DNA of 64,000 nucleotides, taken from Paenibacillus humicola. Lineage in GTDB: Bacteria; Bacillota; Bacilli; Paenibacillales; Paenibacillaceae. The stretch covers positions 497,501-561,500 of the forward strand of contig NZ_JAQGPL010000001.1 in assembly GCF_028826105.1 (NCBI RefSeq). Reading direction: 5' to 3'. The translations under genes and the position numbers were made by a program. Below, piece after piece: positions 26,169-37,381 of the stretch; the stretch's first letter is position 1, and each line of letters begins with the position of its first letter. The notes beneath the pieces are model-generated. The model was not told where the DNA came from and ran no database searches. It saw only the letters and a program-made list of their open reading frames with translations.

Positions 26169-27062
26169 ATGGCTGTCGATTCTAAGCTTCAGCAGCTTTT
26201 TCGCGACCCGATCGAACGCATCGCGTATCTTGATCCCGGTTATTCCGGGCATGCCAGCGACGTATGGCTGGTCAAAACGGCCCGGGAGGAGCGCATCGTG
26301 CGCACATCCCGGTTGGCCGAGGCGCCGGCCCGGGAGTTTTGGTGGGGGTGCTGCGATCTTTTCGGCATCGATCCGAGATTCATGCGGCATTTCGAAGCAA
26401 ACGCCGCCATGCTCGGTGCAATTCCGGGTATTCCGGCACCGCGGGTGTATGCGCGCACGGTTATCGAGAGCAAGGAATATCTCGTCGTCGAGAAAATGAA
26501 TGGCCAGGCGCTTCGTTCGTTTATCGGGCAATCCGATGCGCTTCTTCATCAGTTAGGCGCCTGGCTGGCCCGCGTGCACGAGCATCGTTACGATTACTTC
26601 GGAAACCCGGCCACCGGTCCAATAGAACGCAAAGCGTCCTTCCACGCCCGTATGTCCCAAACCATGCGGCTGCTTGTCGAACGCGATTATAAGCATGACA
26701 GCAAGATCCGGCTGGTGGCCGAGGCCATGGTTAGCAGGCTTGTTGATCTGCCGGTGCCGGATCACTTCTGTCCCGTGCTGATTGATCTGGGCCCGTCACA
26801 GTTTCTCATTCAAGACGGCAGGCTGTCTGCGGTCGTCGATGTTGAAGCTTATGCGATAGCGCCCCGCGAATTCGATTTTGTCGGACTGGAATATGTGTTG
26901 GATGAGAAGTCGGCTGTCCCTTTCCTGAATGGCTATTCAACGATACTGCCTCCCCCGGATCTTTCGAACTATCGCAAAGTTTACCGCTATTTCTACCGCT
27001 TGTTAGGCGTACAAGGGTCCGTCGATTTGGATCCATGGCTCGCGCAGCGGGCATTGTTCTGA
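26169..27062 (+). CDS. APH/choline-kinase-like protein with degenerate active site
   Basis: 297 residues from ATG 26169 (GGAGGTG upstream; an in-frame upstream codon at 26118 lacks a site). Fold cues include EYLVVEKMNGQALRSFIG and LGAWLARVHEHRYDY. The Brenner HxDxxxxN motif is replaced by LIDLGPSQFLI, keeping an Asp but changing His and Asn; the following VVDVEAYAIAPREFDFVGLE keeps the metal-type Asp. It may be a pseudokinase or use an altered chemistry. Monocistronic. Confidence 0.75.
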   Translation: MAVDSKLQQLFRDPIERIAYLDPGYSGHASDVWLVKTAREERIVRTSRLAEAPAREFWWGCCDLFGIDPRFMRHFEANAAMLGAIPGIPAPRVYARTVIESKEYLVVEKMNGQALRSFIGQSDALLHQLGAWLARVHEHRYDYFGNPATGPIERKASFHARMSQTMRLLVERDYKHDSKIRLVAEAMVSRLVDLPVPDHFCPVLIDLGPSQFLIQDGRLSAVVDVEAYAIAPREFDFVGLEYVLDEKSAVPFLNGYSTILPPPDLSNYRKVYRYFYRLLGVQGSVDLDPWLAQRALF

Positions 27063-27338
27063 CGGTCAGCCATTTAGTGCAGGTCCCTCCATTTAGAAGA
27101 ACATTCTTCCTTATACCCCACAAAAAGGGTATTCCAATGCGAATGTTATAAATGTAAGATTTTATCTGAACTGGGAGATTTCAAAAAAAGCGGGCTGACC
27201 ACAAAGCCCGGCAGGCAGCACGATTATTTCTCCGCATGTTCAAAGGAGGTGCAAATCAAATCGATACATAATACGAAACCAAGTCGATCGTCTCTTTCCG
27301 GAACAAAAAATATCTTTTAAACAATGGGAGGAAGATTG

Positions 27339-29210
27339 ATGAAACAACGGTTTACGCTCTGGGTTTGCGGAATTCTGCTGCTGACGCTGCTTGTGCCTGT
27401 TCAGGCCGCCGCCGCCGGCTCCGGTTCCGCGGAGGCACCGGATAGTCCAAGTCCGGGGATAACGATGGTTTCAGCAGGAGGTGGTCACACGCTCGCTTTA
27501 AAACGGGACGGAACGGTTTGGGCATGGGGGAACAATGCATATGGCCAATTGGGTTATGGAAGTGCAACTGAAGGAGGTACGACACCGGTTCAAGTGCAAG
27601 GTCTCGACTCGGTGACGGCCATAGCTGCGGGCGGATCGCATAGCTTGGCACTCAAAAGCGACGGAACCGTCTGGGCGTGGGGAGAAAATTTTTACGGTGA
27701 ACTGGGCGATGGAACTCCGGAGGGGAGTAGTAGAAGCTCTTCCCCCGTTCAAGTCCACAATCTGAGCTCCGTGGTCGCCATAGCAGCAGGGAATGAATAT
27801 AGTTTGGCGGTTAAGAGCGATGGAACCGTATGGTCGTGGGGACTGAATACATGGGGTCAGCTAGGCGATGGAAGCACAACAGATCGTAACGTTCCTGTTC
27901 AGATACAGGGTCTCGGTTCAGTGATTGACGTTGCTGCGGGCGATTCGCATGTCTTGGCGCTTAAAAACGACGGAACCGTCTGGGCGTGGGGAATAAATGG
28001 GGACGGCGAGCTTGGCGATGGAACTAAGACCAACCATTCTTCCCCTGTGCAGGTACCCCATCTCGACTCGGTGACTGCCATTGCTTCAGGCAGTTCGCAT
28101 AGCTTGGCGCTCAAAAGCGACGGAACCGTTTGGGCGTGGGGAAGAAATTACTCCGGCGAACTCGGCAACGGAACGAAGACCAGCAGTTATTCGCCCGTGC
28201 AGGTAACCAATCTCGGTTCGGTGACTGCCATAGCCGCGGGCTACACTACTGGCTTTGCACTTAAAAGTGATGGAACCGTTTGGGCGTGGGGAGTAAATAA
28301 TTTCGGCCAGCTTGGAAATGGATCTACGACGGACAGTTCGTCGCCCGTTCAAGTAAGCAATCTCGATTCGGTGTCCGCCATCGATTCGTTTTATAGCAAC
28401 TGTATGGCAGTGAAAAGCGATGGTACCCTTTGGGGATGGGGATATAACGGAAGCGGCGTTCTTGGCGATGGAACCATGATAGACCGTGATACTCCCGTAC
28501 AAGTTCAAGGGCCCTGGAAAGCCCTTCCTGATGCGCCGCAATGGCCTAAGGGCGACGTGCTGACGGTTACCAATGTGACCTATAACAGCGTTCAACTGAA
28601 CTGGCAGCCGGCTGAGGATCATCAAACAAGTGTAGAAAAGTATTTGGTATACAACGTATACTACGAGCTGCTGGCTACCTTGAACGGGGACGCGAACAGC
28701 TATGAAGTGACGGGGCTGTCTCCGGATTCGCACTATTCTTATTCACTCATCGCCGTCGATACCGACGGCAACCAAAGCGAGAGAAAAACAATCGAGTTCA
28801 CTACTGCACCCTATACGGCTACCGGCTCTTTCCAGCTTACCGATACCAAAACGGATACAGACGGCTGGCATCATTACGAATATTCGTTGTATAACGGGAC
28901 CATTTCGACTCCTGGTCAAGAGTTGATCGGATCGTGGACTCCCCCTGAAGGGTACCATGCGAACGTTAATGTCTCCATGATTTCTCCTGACGGAGAGAAT
29001 TATGACCTTCGTGTGGAGACGGTGGATAATGGCTCCTACTCCTCGCTTCCAACGAATGTAAAACCGGATGGTACCGAGTCCGGCAGTGCATGGGTTCCCG
29101 CCGGCAGCACTGCAGTATGGAAGGTTAAGGGACATACCCTCCAAGATTATAGTCCGGACAAGAAGGTTATCGTCTATGTGCGCATTGAGTATGACAATCA
29201 TCCGATCTGA
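27339..29210 (+). CDS. Secreted seven-bladed RCC1-like propeller with fibronectin III domain
   Basis: 623 residues from ATG 27339 (GGGAGGA upstream). Sec signal (LLTLLVPVQAAAA), then seven repeats of about 50 residues with the core LALKSDGTVWAWGxN...LGDG, matching a complete RCC1 propeller. After it comes an FN3-like domain (VTNVTYNSVQLNWQPAEDHQ, SPDSHYSYSLIAVDTDGNQS) and a C-terminal beta domain of about 120 residues. No membrane or wall anchor, so it is likely released. Bacterial RCC1 proteins are poorly understood; ligand binding or adhesion is a guess. Confidence 0.9.
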   Translation: MKQRFTLWVCGILLLTLLVPVQAAAAGSGSAEAPDSPSPGITMVSAGGGHTLALKRDGTVWAWGNNAYGQLGYGSATEGGTTPVQVQGLDSVTAIAAGGSHSLALKSDGTVWAWGENFYGELGDGTPEGSSRSSSPVQVHNLSSVVAIAAGNEYSLAVKSDGTVWSWGLNTWGQLGDGSTTDRNVPVQIQGLGSVIDVAAGDSHVLALKNDGTVWAWGINGDGELGDGTKTNHSSPVQVPHLDSVTAIASGSSHSLALKSDGTVWAWGRNYSGELGNGTKTSSYSPVQVTNLGSVTAIAAGYTTGFALKSDGTVWAWGVNNFGQLGNGSTTDSSSPVQVSNLDSVSAIDSFYSNCMAVKSDGTLWGWGYNGSGVLGDGTMIDRDTPVQVQGPWKALPDAPQWPKGDVLTVTNVTYNSVQLNWQPAEDHQTSVEKYLVYNVYYELLATLNGDANSYEVTGLSPDSHYSYSLIAVDTDGNQSERKTIEFTTAPYTATGSFQLTDTKTDTDGWHHYEYSLYNGTISTPGQELIGSWTPPEGYHANVNVSMISPDGENYDLRVETVDNGSYSSLPTNVKPDGTESGSAWVPAGSTAVWKVKGHTLQDYSPDKKVIVYVRIEYDNHPI

Positions 29211-29228
29211 TTTCTATATGTAAAGATT

Positions 29229-29256
29229 GGCCGCGGAATTGCCGCGGCCTTTTTTG
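29229..29256 (+). terminator. Terminator of RCC1 gene
   Basis: GGCCGCGG-AATTG-CCGCGGCC followed by T6-GC-TTTT. Confidence 0.95.
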
Positions 29257-29376
29257 CTTTTGGAATAGGACTGTGGAATTCGCAACATTCGCAAATGAAA
29301 AGAAACGCAGCAGGCCGCTTTATGATAAATTAGGTTGTAGAATGACCGAAACCGACATAACGGAAGGGTGCTGCGA

Positions 29377-29865
29377 GTGAACGTGTTAATGGAACAGTAC
29401 AGCTGCATTAAGCGTACGAGAGAAGCTTTATTTTCTTATTGCGAGTCGATCCCCTACGCAGATTATGTCCGTCGGCTCGACTCGTTCGGCGGAACCTCCA
29501 TGTGTGATTTATTAGTTCATGTTTCCTATTGCTACCTGAATTGGATCGGCAGACAAGGATTGCAGCTCACCGAATGGAATGAAATTCCCCCTCAGCCTGA
29601 AGTCGGTGCCGTTCGTACCATTTTCAGAGAAATTGATACGCTGGTCGACCGGTTCATTCACACCTATGAAGGAAAATGGGATGTCCCGGTCATTGTGGAA
29701 ATTCCGTGGCAGGATGAGCCTGAACCAAGAACGCCGTTATATATGTTTACCCATACCATCACCCATGAATTCCACCATAAAGGACAGATTGTATCGATAG
29801 GCAGACAGCTCGGGCATGTACCTCCCATGACGGATTTGATCTACACGCTGTACCCGTTGAAATAA
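29377..29865 (+). CDS. DinB-family protein
   Basis: 162 residues from GTG 29377 (GGAAGGG upstream). Four-helix DinB/YfiT-type fold with the three-His metal site suggested by LLVHVSYCYLNW and THEFHHKGQI. Members are metal-dependent thiol transferases or of unknown function. The 3' end overlaps the convergent gene by 25 nt. Confidence 0.85.
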   Translation: MNVLMEQYSCIKRTREALFSYCESIPYADYVRRLDSFGGTSMCDLLVHVSYCYLNWIGRQGLQLTEWNEIPPQPEVGAVRTIFREIDTLVDRFIHTYEGKWDVPVIVEIPWQDEPEPRTPLYMFTHTITHEFHHKGQIVSIGRQLGHVPPMTDLIYTLYPLK

Positions 29866-30794
29866 TGCACGCCGTCATGAGCGGTATCGCCCGGCTTTGT
29901 CCTTCGATTGGTGTTGAACCAGAGCCGGCCCTCATTGCCGATACCGACGCTCTCAACTTCAAAAAGATTCGGGTATGCCGACGATGTAATGCGGAAGGAC
30001 AGATTATCGTCTGCATCGACGGTGCCCGAGGCCGTAGAGATATGGCGATAAACAAGAATAAGGCTGATGTTTTTGTAGGTCAGCGGAACATAGATGGTGT
30101 TGTTATGATAGCCGAAACCCTGGAAGGCATACGAGCTGATGTCAGGTACGGTTTTGCCGTTAACCCGCGCATCTGCGATGTTGAGGGAAAATGCCTTGGT
30201 TACAGTAATCGTGCCGCTGTTTGCGGTCAGAGGGAGCGTTCCTCTGTATAACGTTCGTCCCGATTTAAAGAGAAAATCGATTTTGCTCCCGTCTTTGCCG
30301 GTGATTTTGACGCCCGACATGGCTTTGTCCGCACCCGTATATTTAATGGTGTAATGACTGACTTTATAGTAGGTCGTTCCTGTATATTTCAGCTTCACGA
30401 GACTCATGCTGCCGGAGTTCAGGGTGACGACGAACATATAATATTTTCCGCCGATTTTGCTGAGCACCACATCATTCGCATGACCGAGGTAAGTAGCGTA
30501 GGTTTTCCCATTATCGCCGTTTTTCATCAGCGTCGTGGTTCCGTCGCTCATCTTGGTGCGGTAAATGACGGCTTTCGTATTATCGCTGTTGATTTTTACG
30601 GAATAGACATAGGTCGATCCTACGGCAAAACCCTCTGCGGCGTAACAGCCGTTTGCATTGTTGAGCTTCGCGACGGTGGTGTAGGTGTTGTAATAGGCCG
30701 CGCTGGCCGTGAGCGGGACCATCAACGCCGAGCAGAGGAGAATGGCGGCCAATAAAATAAATCGTCTTCCCGTACCCATTCTTCTTAGTGACAT
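29841..30794 (-). CDS. Secreted beta-propeller-like protein, possibly helveticin J-like
   Basis: 317 residues from ATG 30794 (GGGAGGTGG 11 nt upstream; GTG 30809 is an alternative). Sec signal with Ala-X-Ala at VPLTASAAYY. The mature part is strand-rich: YVYSVKINSDNTKAVIYRT, AFQGFGYHNNTIYVPLTYK, FEVESVGIGNEGRLWF. The last two resemble the helveticin J class III bacteriocin family by eye. No immunity gene is evident. Confidence in the family is moderate; secretion is well supported. Confidence 0.7.
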   Translation of the reverse strand: MSLRRMGTGRRFILLAAILLCSALMVPLTASAAYYNTYTTVAKLNNANGCYAAEGFAVGSTYVYSVKINSDNTKAVIYRTKMSDGTTTLMKNGDNGKTYATYLGHANDVVLSKIGGKYYMFVVTLNSGSMSLVKLKYTGTTYYKVSHYTIKYTGADKAMSGVKITGKDGSKIDFLFKSGRTLYRGTLPLTANSGTITVTKAFSLNIADARVNGKTVPDISSYAFQGFGYHNNTIYVPLTYKNISLILVYRHISTASGTVDADDNLSFRITSSAYPNLFEVESVGIGNEGRLWFNTNRRTKPGDTAHDGVHYFNGYSV

Positions 30795-30903
30795 ATGTAT
30801 GTATTCCACCTCCCATAAACGGTATTTAACCGGCATTTGGCAGATTCAAACACTTCTGTTCATTTGTTGGAAATGATTTATACTATTGGAGAAAGGTTTA
30901 CTG

Positions 30904-31722
30904 ATGGAAGCGATTCGAAGGGGAACGGAGCGTGATTTGATGTCTATTTTGCTTTGGGAAAAGGGTGCGCCGCTTGCGGAAGGAAGCAATCCTGCAGAGG
31001 GGCCGTCCATCACTCCCTATCTGGTGGACCGGGGGCAGCCGAATTCATGCATCATTGTATGTCCCGGCGGAGGCTATAATCATTTGGCGGAACCGAAGGA
31101 AGGAGAAACCATTGCAAACTGGCTGAACGAAATTGGCCTGTCGGCCGTCGTTTTGCACTACCGGGTGGCGCCCTATCGGCATCCGTGTCCGTTCATGGAT
31201 GCGCAGCGGACCATCCGCTTGCTTCGTGCCCGGGCAGAAGAATGGAATCTCGATCCGAACCGGATCGGTATCCTCGGTTTTTCCGCGGGAGGGCATCTGG
31301 CGGCTACCGCCGGAACCCGTTACGATTTTGGAGATCCGCAAGCCGAGGATCCTATCGAGCGGGAAAGCTCCAGGCCGGATCTCATGGTGCTCTGCTACGC
31401 GGGTATTTCGATGATCGAGTTTCCCCACAATAAACACCTGCTGGGCGAGGACGCAGCTGAAGGTTTGCGGCTCGAGCTGTCGAACGAGAAGCACGTTACG
31501 CCGGAAACGCCGCCCGCATTTCTGTGGATGACGGCCAACGATGAGAAAGTGCCCGTCAAGCACAATCTGCTGTTTGCCGCCGCTTTAGACGAACAAAAAG
31601 TGCCGTTCGAAATGCACCTTTTTGAAAGCGGTAAGCATGGATTGGGGCTCGCGAAAGAGCACCCAAGCATCAAGCCTTGGACCGAGCTTTGCGAGGCGTG
31701 GCTGAAGAAGCGGGGTTTTTGA
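30904..31722 (+). CDS. Alpha/beta-hydrolase, acetyl-esterase type
   Basis: 272 residues, ATG 30904 with AGAAAGG 8 nt upstream. Oxyanion motif PGGGYNHLA, nucleophile elbow GFSAGGH, Asp in TANDEKVPV and His in SGKHGLGLA give a full triad. Resembles acetyl-xylan or xylooligosaccharide esterases of the BD-FAE type. No signal peptide, so it would act on imported, acetylated sugars (inference). Confidence 0.9.
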   Translation: MEAIRRGTERDLMSILLWEKGAPLAEGSNPAEGPSITPYLVDRGQPNSCIIVCPGGGYNHLAEPKEGETIANWLNEIGLSAVVLHYRVAPYRHPCPFMDAQRTIRLLRARAEEWNLDPNRIGILGFSAGGHLAATAGTRYDFGDPQAEDPIERESSRPDLMVLCYAGISMIEFPHNKHLLGEDAAEGLRLELSNEKHVTPETPPAFLWMTANDEKVPVKHNLLFAAALDEQKVPFEMHLFESGKHGLGLAKEHPSIKPWTELCEAWLKKRGF

Positions 31723-31767
31723 ACGGATTGGCGTGGTTAGCATTTTTGCAGGAGGCGACAAAGGGCG

Positions 31768-32682
31768 ATGGGGAGCTCGAATCAATGGGATGCAGAATGG
31801 GAAGTATCCGAACATTTGGCTCGTCAATTAATCCGCGGCCAGTTTCCGCAGCTGGCTTCGAAACGCATACAAAAATTAGGACATGGCTGGGATAACACGG
31901 TTTTTCTTGTCGGGGACGAATATGTCTTTCGTTTTCCAAGGAGGGAAGCTGCAGTCCATTCTTTAAGAATAGAAGGAAGGATACTGCCCGAGCTTCGAAA
32001 TGTCCTTTCCATCGCTTACCCGATACCGGTCTTTTTTGGTGAAAAGAACGATGATTATCCTGCACCTTTCCTGGGCTATCGCTATTTATCCGGAGAGTCT
32101 CCGATTGGATTGACTGACAGGGAGCGTTCCTTATCCGCAAAAGCGCTGGCACAATTTTTGAAAAGCTTACATTCATACCCGGTGTCGGTTGCCAAGGAAA
32201 AAGGCGTTCGATATGACCATCGGAATCTGACTGATATTGCGGCGCGGAAGGAAAAAATGAAAGTTTTTATTTTCCGCCTGGCGAATCACTTTCGTGATGA
32301 AGAATATCGTGCCATCTCGAATTATTTGAAACAGCTCCAAACTGAAACCGTGAAACAAAAGTTTGTGTTTCTTCATGGAGACCTTCATTTTAAAAATATG
32401 CTGGTAGACGAGAAAGGACGAGTTTCAGGAATCATCGACTGGGGAGATATCAATATCGGGCATCCTGCCTGTGATTTAAGTGTTGCATACAGCTTTTTAC
32501 CTCCGGATGCTCGTTCTGATTTTTTCCGGGAGTATGGAGATGTCGATGAAGAAACGAAGCTATTGGCTCGACTGATCGCCATTTTTATTCCCGTTTTGAT
32601 TTTGCTGCAGGCCGTTGACGATAAAGATGAAAGGTTAATTATTGAAGCAAAAGCGAACATCAACCGCGCTCTGGCCGATTAA
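31768..32682 (+). CDS. Aminoglycoside phosphotransferase family kinase
   Basis: 304 residues, ATG behind GCAGGAGGCG. Intact kinase motifs: FLHGDLHFKNMLV, GIIDWGDINIGHPACDL and a nucleotide loop HGWDNTVFLVG. The layout is close to macrolide or APH(2'')-like kinases of Bacilli. Substrate unknown. A CAGTCC/GGGCTG hairpin with a T-run near 32721-32745 may terminate it. Confidence 0.88.
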   Translation: MGSSNQWDAEWEVSEHLARQLIRGQFPQLASKRIQKLGHGWDNTVFLVGDEYVFRFPRREAAVHSLRIEGRILPELRNVLSIAYPIPVFFGEKNDDYPAPFLGYRYLSGESPIGLTDRERSLSAKALAQFLKSLHSYPVSVAKEKGVRYDHRNLTDIAARKEKMKVFIFRLANHFRDEEYRAISNYLKQLQTETVKQKFVFLHGDLHFKNMLVDEKGRVSGIIDWGDINIGHPACDLSVAYSFLPPDARSDFFREYGDVDEETKLLARLIAIFIPVLILLQAVDDKDERLIIEAKANINRALAD

Positions 32683-32944
32683 GATAAGTTGCTCCGCAAA
32701 TACGTATGTCGAAGAAAAATCAGTCCTTGAAGGGCTGTTTTTTTGTTATTTGAAAGGTAGCTTTCCTTCACGCTTTTGCTTTTCGTTGTCTATCATCTGT
32801 TGGACTACTACGCCTATCGCCGAAAAGAACGCACGGCCTAGCGGCCGTTCCCATTCGCAATGCCGGTGAATCGGTTATGTTCTTCAACTGAGGAAGGGCA
32901 GCCGCGCGGCCGCCCCTCTTTAATTAAAGGCCGTGTATATGTTT

Positions 32945-33841
32945 TCACCCGTTTAACTTTAACCGGGCTAAGCTTTCATTGACCATCGACGGAATCACCT
33001 GCGTAATGGGCTGGAAATCGTATCCCAAGGAGGCCGCCTTGGCATTCGACAGCTTCCAGGTGCAGGCGAACAGCGCATAAGGAGACAAGTTCCCGTCTTC
33101 CTGCCGTCCAATATGAAACTTGGGCTCTTTATTCAAGACGCCGCCTATATGGCGGCAGAGCTCGCGAATGCTTAAGTGGCCGCTGTTGGCGGCATTGACA
33201 GGCCCGGCAAAATCGGATTTCGTTCCGATGAAGCGAAGGAATTCGGCCGCGTCCCATGACGTCACATACGAAATCGGGTGTTCGGCGTCAAACACGCCAA
33301 TCGACTGCTGTTCGGCGACATGCTTCACGTAAAAATCGAAACGGCCGGTATAATCGTCGGTTCCCGAAACGACCATGGCGACACGAACCGCAGCAACAGG
33401 AAAGACCGCGTTCTGGAAAAAGTAAGCCTCGGCTTGGCGCTTACCCTCCACATAGGAATATTGCCCGGCTTCCAAATCGTAGCGATACGCTTCCGGCAAG
33501 AAATCTTTTTCGGTAATTTCGGTCTCTTGATCCGGATAAACCGCCATACTGGACGTGAAAATATATCGTTGAACGCGATTGCCAAAAGCGTCGCAAGCGA
33601 TTTTCGCTTCAACGGGGTTGAAGCAAATTTGATCGTAGACCACGTCATAAACTTGGCCGTCAAACGCTTCGATCATCGCATCCCGGTCCGCCCGGTCCAC
33701 CCGAATTCGGGTCACGGCATCCCCAAAGTCGTCCGGTGTCTGCCCCCTTGTCGCAACGGTCACATCGTGACCTTCCTCAAGCAATAAACGAACCAAACGG
33801 CGTCCGAAAAATGCGGTTCCTCCCAGGACGAGTATCTTCAT
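32945..33841 (-). CDS. NAD-dependent epimerase/dehydratase (small SDR)
   Basis: 298 residues. GGTAFFGRRLVRLLLEEGH is the NAD site; FTSSMAVYPDQ supplies the Ser/Tyr region. AAAAGGAG lies 11 nt before ATG 33841, with a three-codon out-of-frame ORF (ATGAAACGATGA) between them. Shares architecture with the SDR at 22045 but is not a close copy. Substrate unknown. A GC-rich inverted repeat (GGGC..GCCC) at about 32894-32918 follows it. Confidence 0.88.
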   Translation of the reverse strand: MKILVLGGTAFFGRRLVRLLLEEGHDVTVATRGQTPDDFGDAVTRIRVDRADRDAMIEAFDGQVYDVVYDQICFNPVEAKIACDAFGNRVQRYIFTSSMAVYPDQETEITEKDFLPEAYRYDLEAGQYSYVEGKRQAEAYFFQNAVFPVAAVRVAMVVSGTDDYTGRFDFYVKHVAEQQSIGVFDAEHPISYVTSWDAAEFLRFIGTKSDFAGPVNAANSGHLSIRELCRHIGGVLNKEPKFHIGRQEDGNLSPYALFACTWKLSNAKAASLGYDFQPITQVIPSMVNESLARLKLNG

Positions 33842-34341
33842 CGTTTCATGAGCTCCTTTTTAATAGAATTGAATGTTCATCATGGCGGATCCAAACGATC
33901 TCTTGCCGAGAACAGGGAATTCGGTTCCCCTTCCCCTGAAAGCTTTTTTTACTGTAACATGCCGCCCGGTCTGCGTCTGTAATGTATTTTACAGAACATT
34001 GTAAGAATTTAGGATACGCTGGTTATATCTGTTTCTGCGAGGAGGTGTCAGCGTGAAGTTACGCCGTTCATTCGTATAATTGGAAGCCGCCGATGCACAA
34101 GCAGGAGAATGAGCTCAAACGGAACGGCGGTGTGTTTGGCACCAGCCAGGTACAGCTTAACGAAAGGAAAGGAGAAGAGGACGTTGGACACTGCGGCACG
34201 CCAGCGCGGCAATCCAGGCAAAAGGCGGAACGCGAGAAGGAGGGGGACGGCGAGGCCGTTTCTAAACAAAAATAGATAAGCTTCTATTATCGGGGGGATC
34301 AACCTGAAGATGAGACAGGCGATTTAAAGGAGGAATCATTC
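33842..34341. other. Intergenic region with a disrupted small-protein frame
   Basis: GAGGAGGTG at 34039-34047 precedes GTG 34053, whose frame (MKLRRSFV) stops at once. The next frame is open to 34275 and reads SYAVHSYNWKPPMHKQENEL, then a Lys/Glu/Gln-rich hydrophilic tail ending VSKQK. Together they could be a frameshifted small gene of about 70 codons. A minus-strand frame over the same part has no ribosome site. Confidence 0.35.
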
Positions 34342-34875
34342 ATGATTAAGGCGGTAGAAGGTCACAAATCCGTATTGGAGTCTGTCGGAGCGAAGCTTTT
34401 ATATATTACGCTGGCACTTGTCTACCTCTGGATTGGCGGCTGTAAATTTTATTTCTATGAAGCGAACAACGTTTCGCTGCTGGTCAGCAACAGTCCGCTG
34501 CTAAGCTGGACCTACAGCATTTTTTCGATTCGAACGTTCGCCGATTTACTCGGTGTCCTGGAAATTCTGATTGGTCTGCTTCTGCTCGGCCGCTTTGTTT
34601 CCGTCAAGCTGTCGGTTGTCGGAGCGTGCCTCTCTTGCATTTTATTTATTGTGACGATGAGCTTCCTTTTCTCTACGCCGGGGGTATTCCAGTCAGGTCT
34701 TGGCTTTCCGGCGCTCTCGGGCAAACCGGGGCAGTTCCTGCTCAAAGATTCCGTGCTGTTCAGCGCTTCCTTATTTGCCTTGGGCGAGTCGCTGAGGATT
34801 TCCTATCTGGCCAATCTTCAGAGGGTGCAGGGAACGGATGATATTCGAAGCCGGCGCTCAGGAATTACGCAGTAG
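34342..34875 (+). CDS. DUF417 (YkgB-like) membrane protein
   Basis: 177 residues, about four membrane segments (LLYITLALVYLWIGGCKFYF; LEILIGLLLLGRFV; LSCILFIVTMSFLF; FSASLFALGESL). The GKPGQFLLKDSV motif is typical of DUF417. E. coli relatives are induced by reactive chlorine; the molecular role is not known. AAAGGAGG precedes ATG; a terminator follows. Confidence 0.88.
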   Translation: MIKAVEGHKSVLESVGAKLLYITLALVYLWIGGCKFYFYEANNVSLLVSNSPLLSWTYSIFSIRTFADLLGVLEILIGLLLLGRFVSVKLSVVGACLSCILFIVTMSFLFSTPGVFQSGLGFPALSGKPGQFLLKDSVLFSASLFALGESLRISYLANLQRVQGTDDIRSRRSGITQ

Positions 34876-34885
34876 CGCCAAACGA

Positions 34886-34912
34886 AAAAAGCTGCCGGGC
34901 AGGCAGCTTTTT
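34886..34912 (+). terminator. Terminator of DUF417 gene
   Basis: AAAAAGCTGCC-GGGC-AGGCAGCTTTTT, fully paired 11-bp stem. Confidence 0.9.
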
Positions 34913-35071
34913 CAAATTTGGCGTAATCTTTTGCCCGTTGGGATGGTATATTTAGTTCAGCTAGAAGATTATATTATGGATGTGAATGGGCCTGTTTAGG
35001 TCTCTTTTTAAAAGAGCGGCTTTCTGGTTCTCGTTATGCAGGGGATCACGAGATTGTCGGAGGCGATGATT

Positions 35072-35635
35072 ATGTATGAAAATTTACATCGAGAGCTGAA
35101 AATTTTCTCCGTAATCGGCGCGATACTGCTGATTGGAGCAGCTGTGTATGTCATTCGGGTACTGGTCCCGACCCCTTCACCGAGAATATCGCTCTTACAT
35201 CAGCCGCTGCTTGAGTTTCCGGCTGTTCAAGGCATTCAATCCGAATCGCTGCTTAGCGGCGGTTGTGCCACCGGTGTTTATAGCCCGAAGAATCCTCCGA
35301 AAATAGCCGAACAAACATGGGCATGGTTAAAGGACGCACAGCCTTTGTCCGTGAAGATTTCGAAACCGCATGATACCTTTTCCTCCGGCTGCGGACTTCT
35401 GTATTCCTCACTGGAGCTTCAAACGAAGAACGGCGATCGGTACGATCTGTCCCCCGCCAATTACATCTGGGAAAAAGGGTCTTTATTCGGGTCTCCAAAA
35501 TTTGAAACGCGTTATATTGAAAATGTTATCGAAGTGACCGTTCATGATCGTTCTTACTTTTTCAAGTCGAAGAGCTTGTATGACTGGCTGGAATATAATG
35601 GATGGAAAAAGGATTTTAATATTCCTTCATATTAA
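35072..35635 (+). CDS. Membrane-anchored protein of unknown function
   Basis: 187 residues from ATG 35072 (GGAGG 8 nt upstream; in-frame ATGs at 35036 and 35066 are less well placed). One N-terminal membrane helix (FSVIGAILLIGAAVYVIRVL), then about 150 extracytoplasmic residues with three Cys (GGCATG, SSGCGLL). No family recognised. Ends at a terminator shared with the convergent arabinofuranosidase. Confidence 0.75.
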   Translation: MYENLHRELKIFSVIGAILLIGAAVYVIRVLVPTPSPRISLLHQPLLEFPAVQGIQSESLLSGGCATGVYSPKNPPKIAEQTWAWLKDAQPLSVKISKPHDTFSSGCGLLYSSLELQTKNGDRYDLSPANYIWEKGSLFGSPKFETRYIENVIEVTVHDRSYFFKSKSLYDWLEYNGWKKDFNIPSY

Positions 35636-35640
35636 AATTA

Positions 35641-35675
35641 AACGCCCGAAATCATGACGATTTCGGGCGTTTCTT
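35641..35675. terminator. Bidirectional terminator
   Basis: AACGCCCGAAATC and GATTTCGGGCGTT, 13-bp perfect stem with 5-nt loop, between convergent genes. Confidence 0.95.
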
Positions 35676-35694
35676 CGGGTTTCCGCGTGTTTCG

Positions 35695-37329
<1,635 letters not shown>

Positions 37330-37381
37330 TTAATATGATGATTAATCGTGAAGCAAGTAAAACGGAGGTACTGCAAATCAG

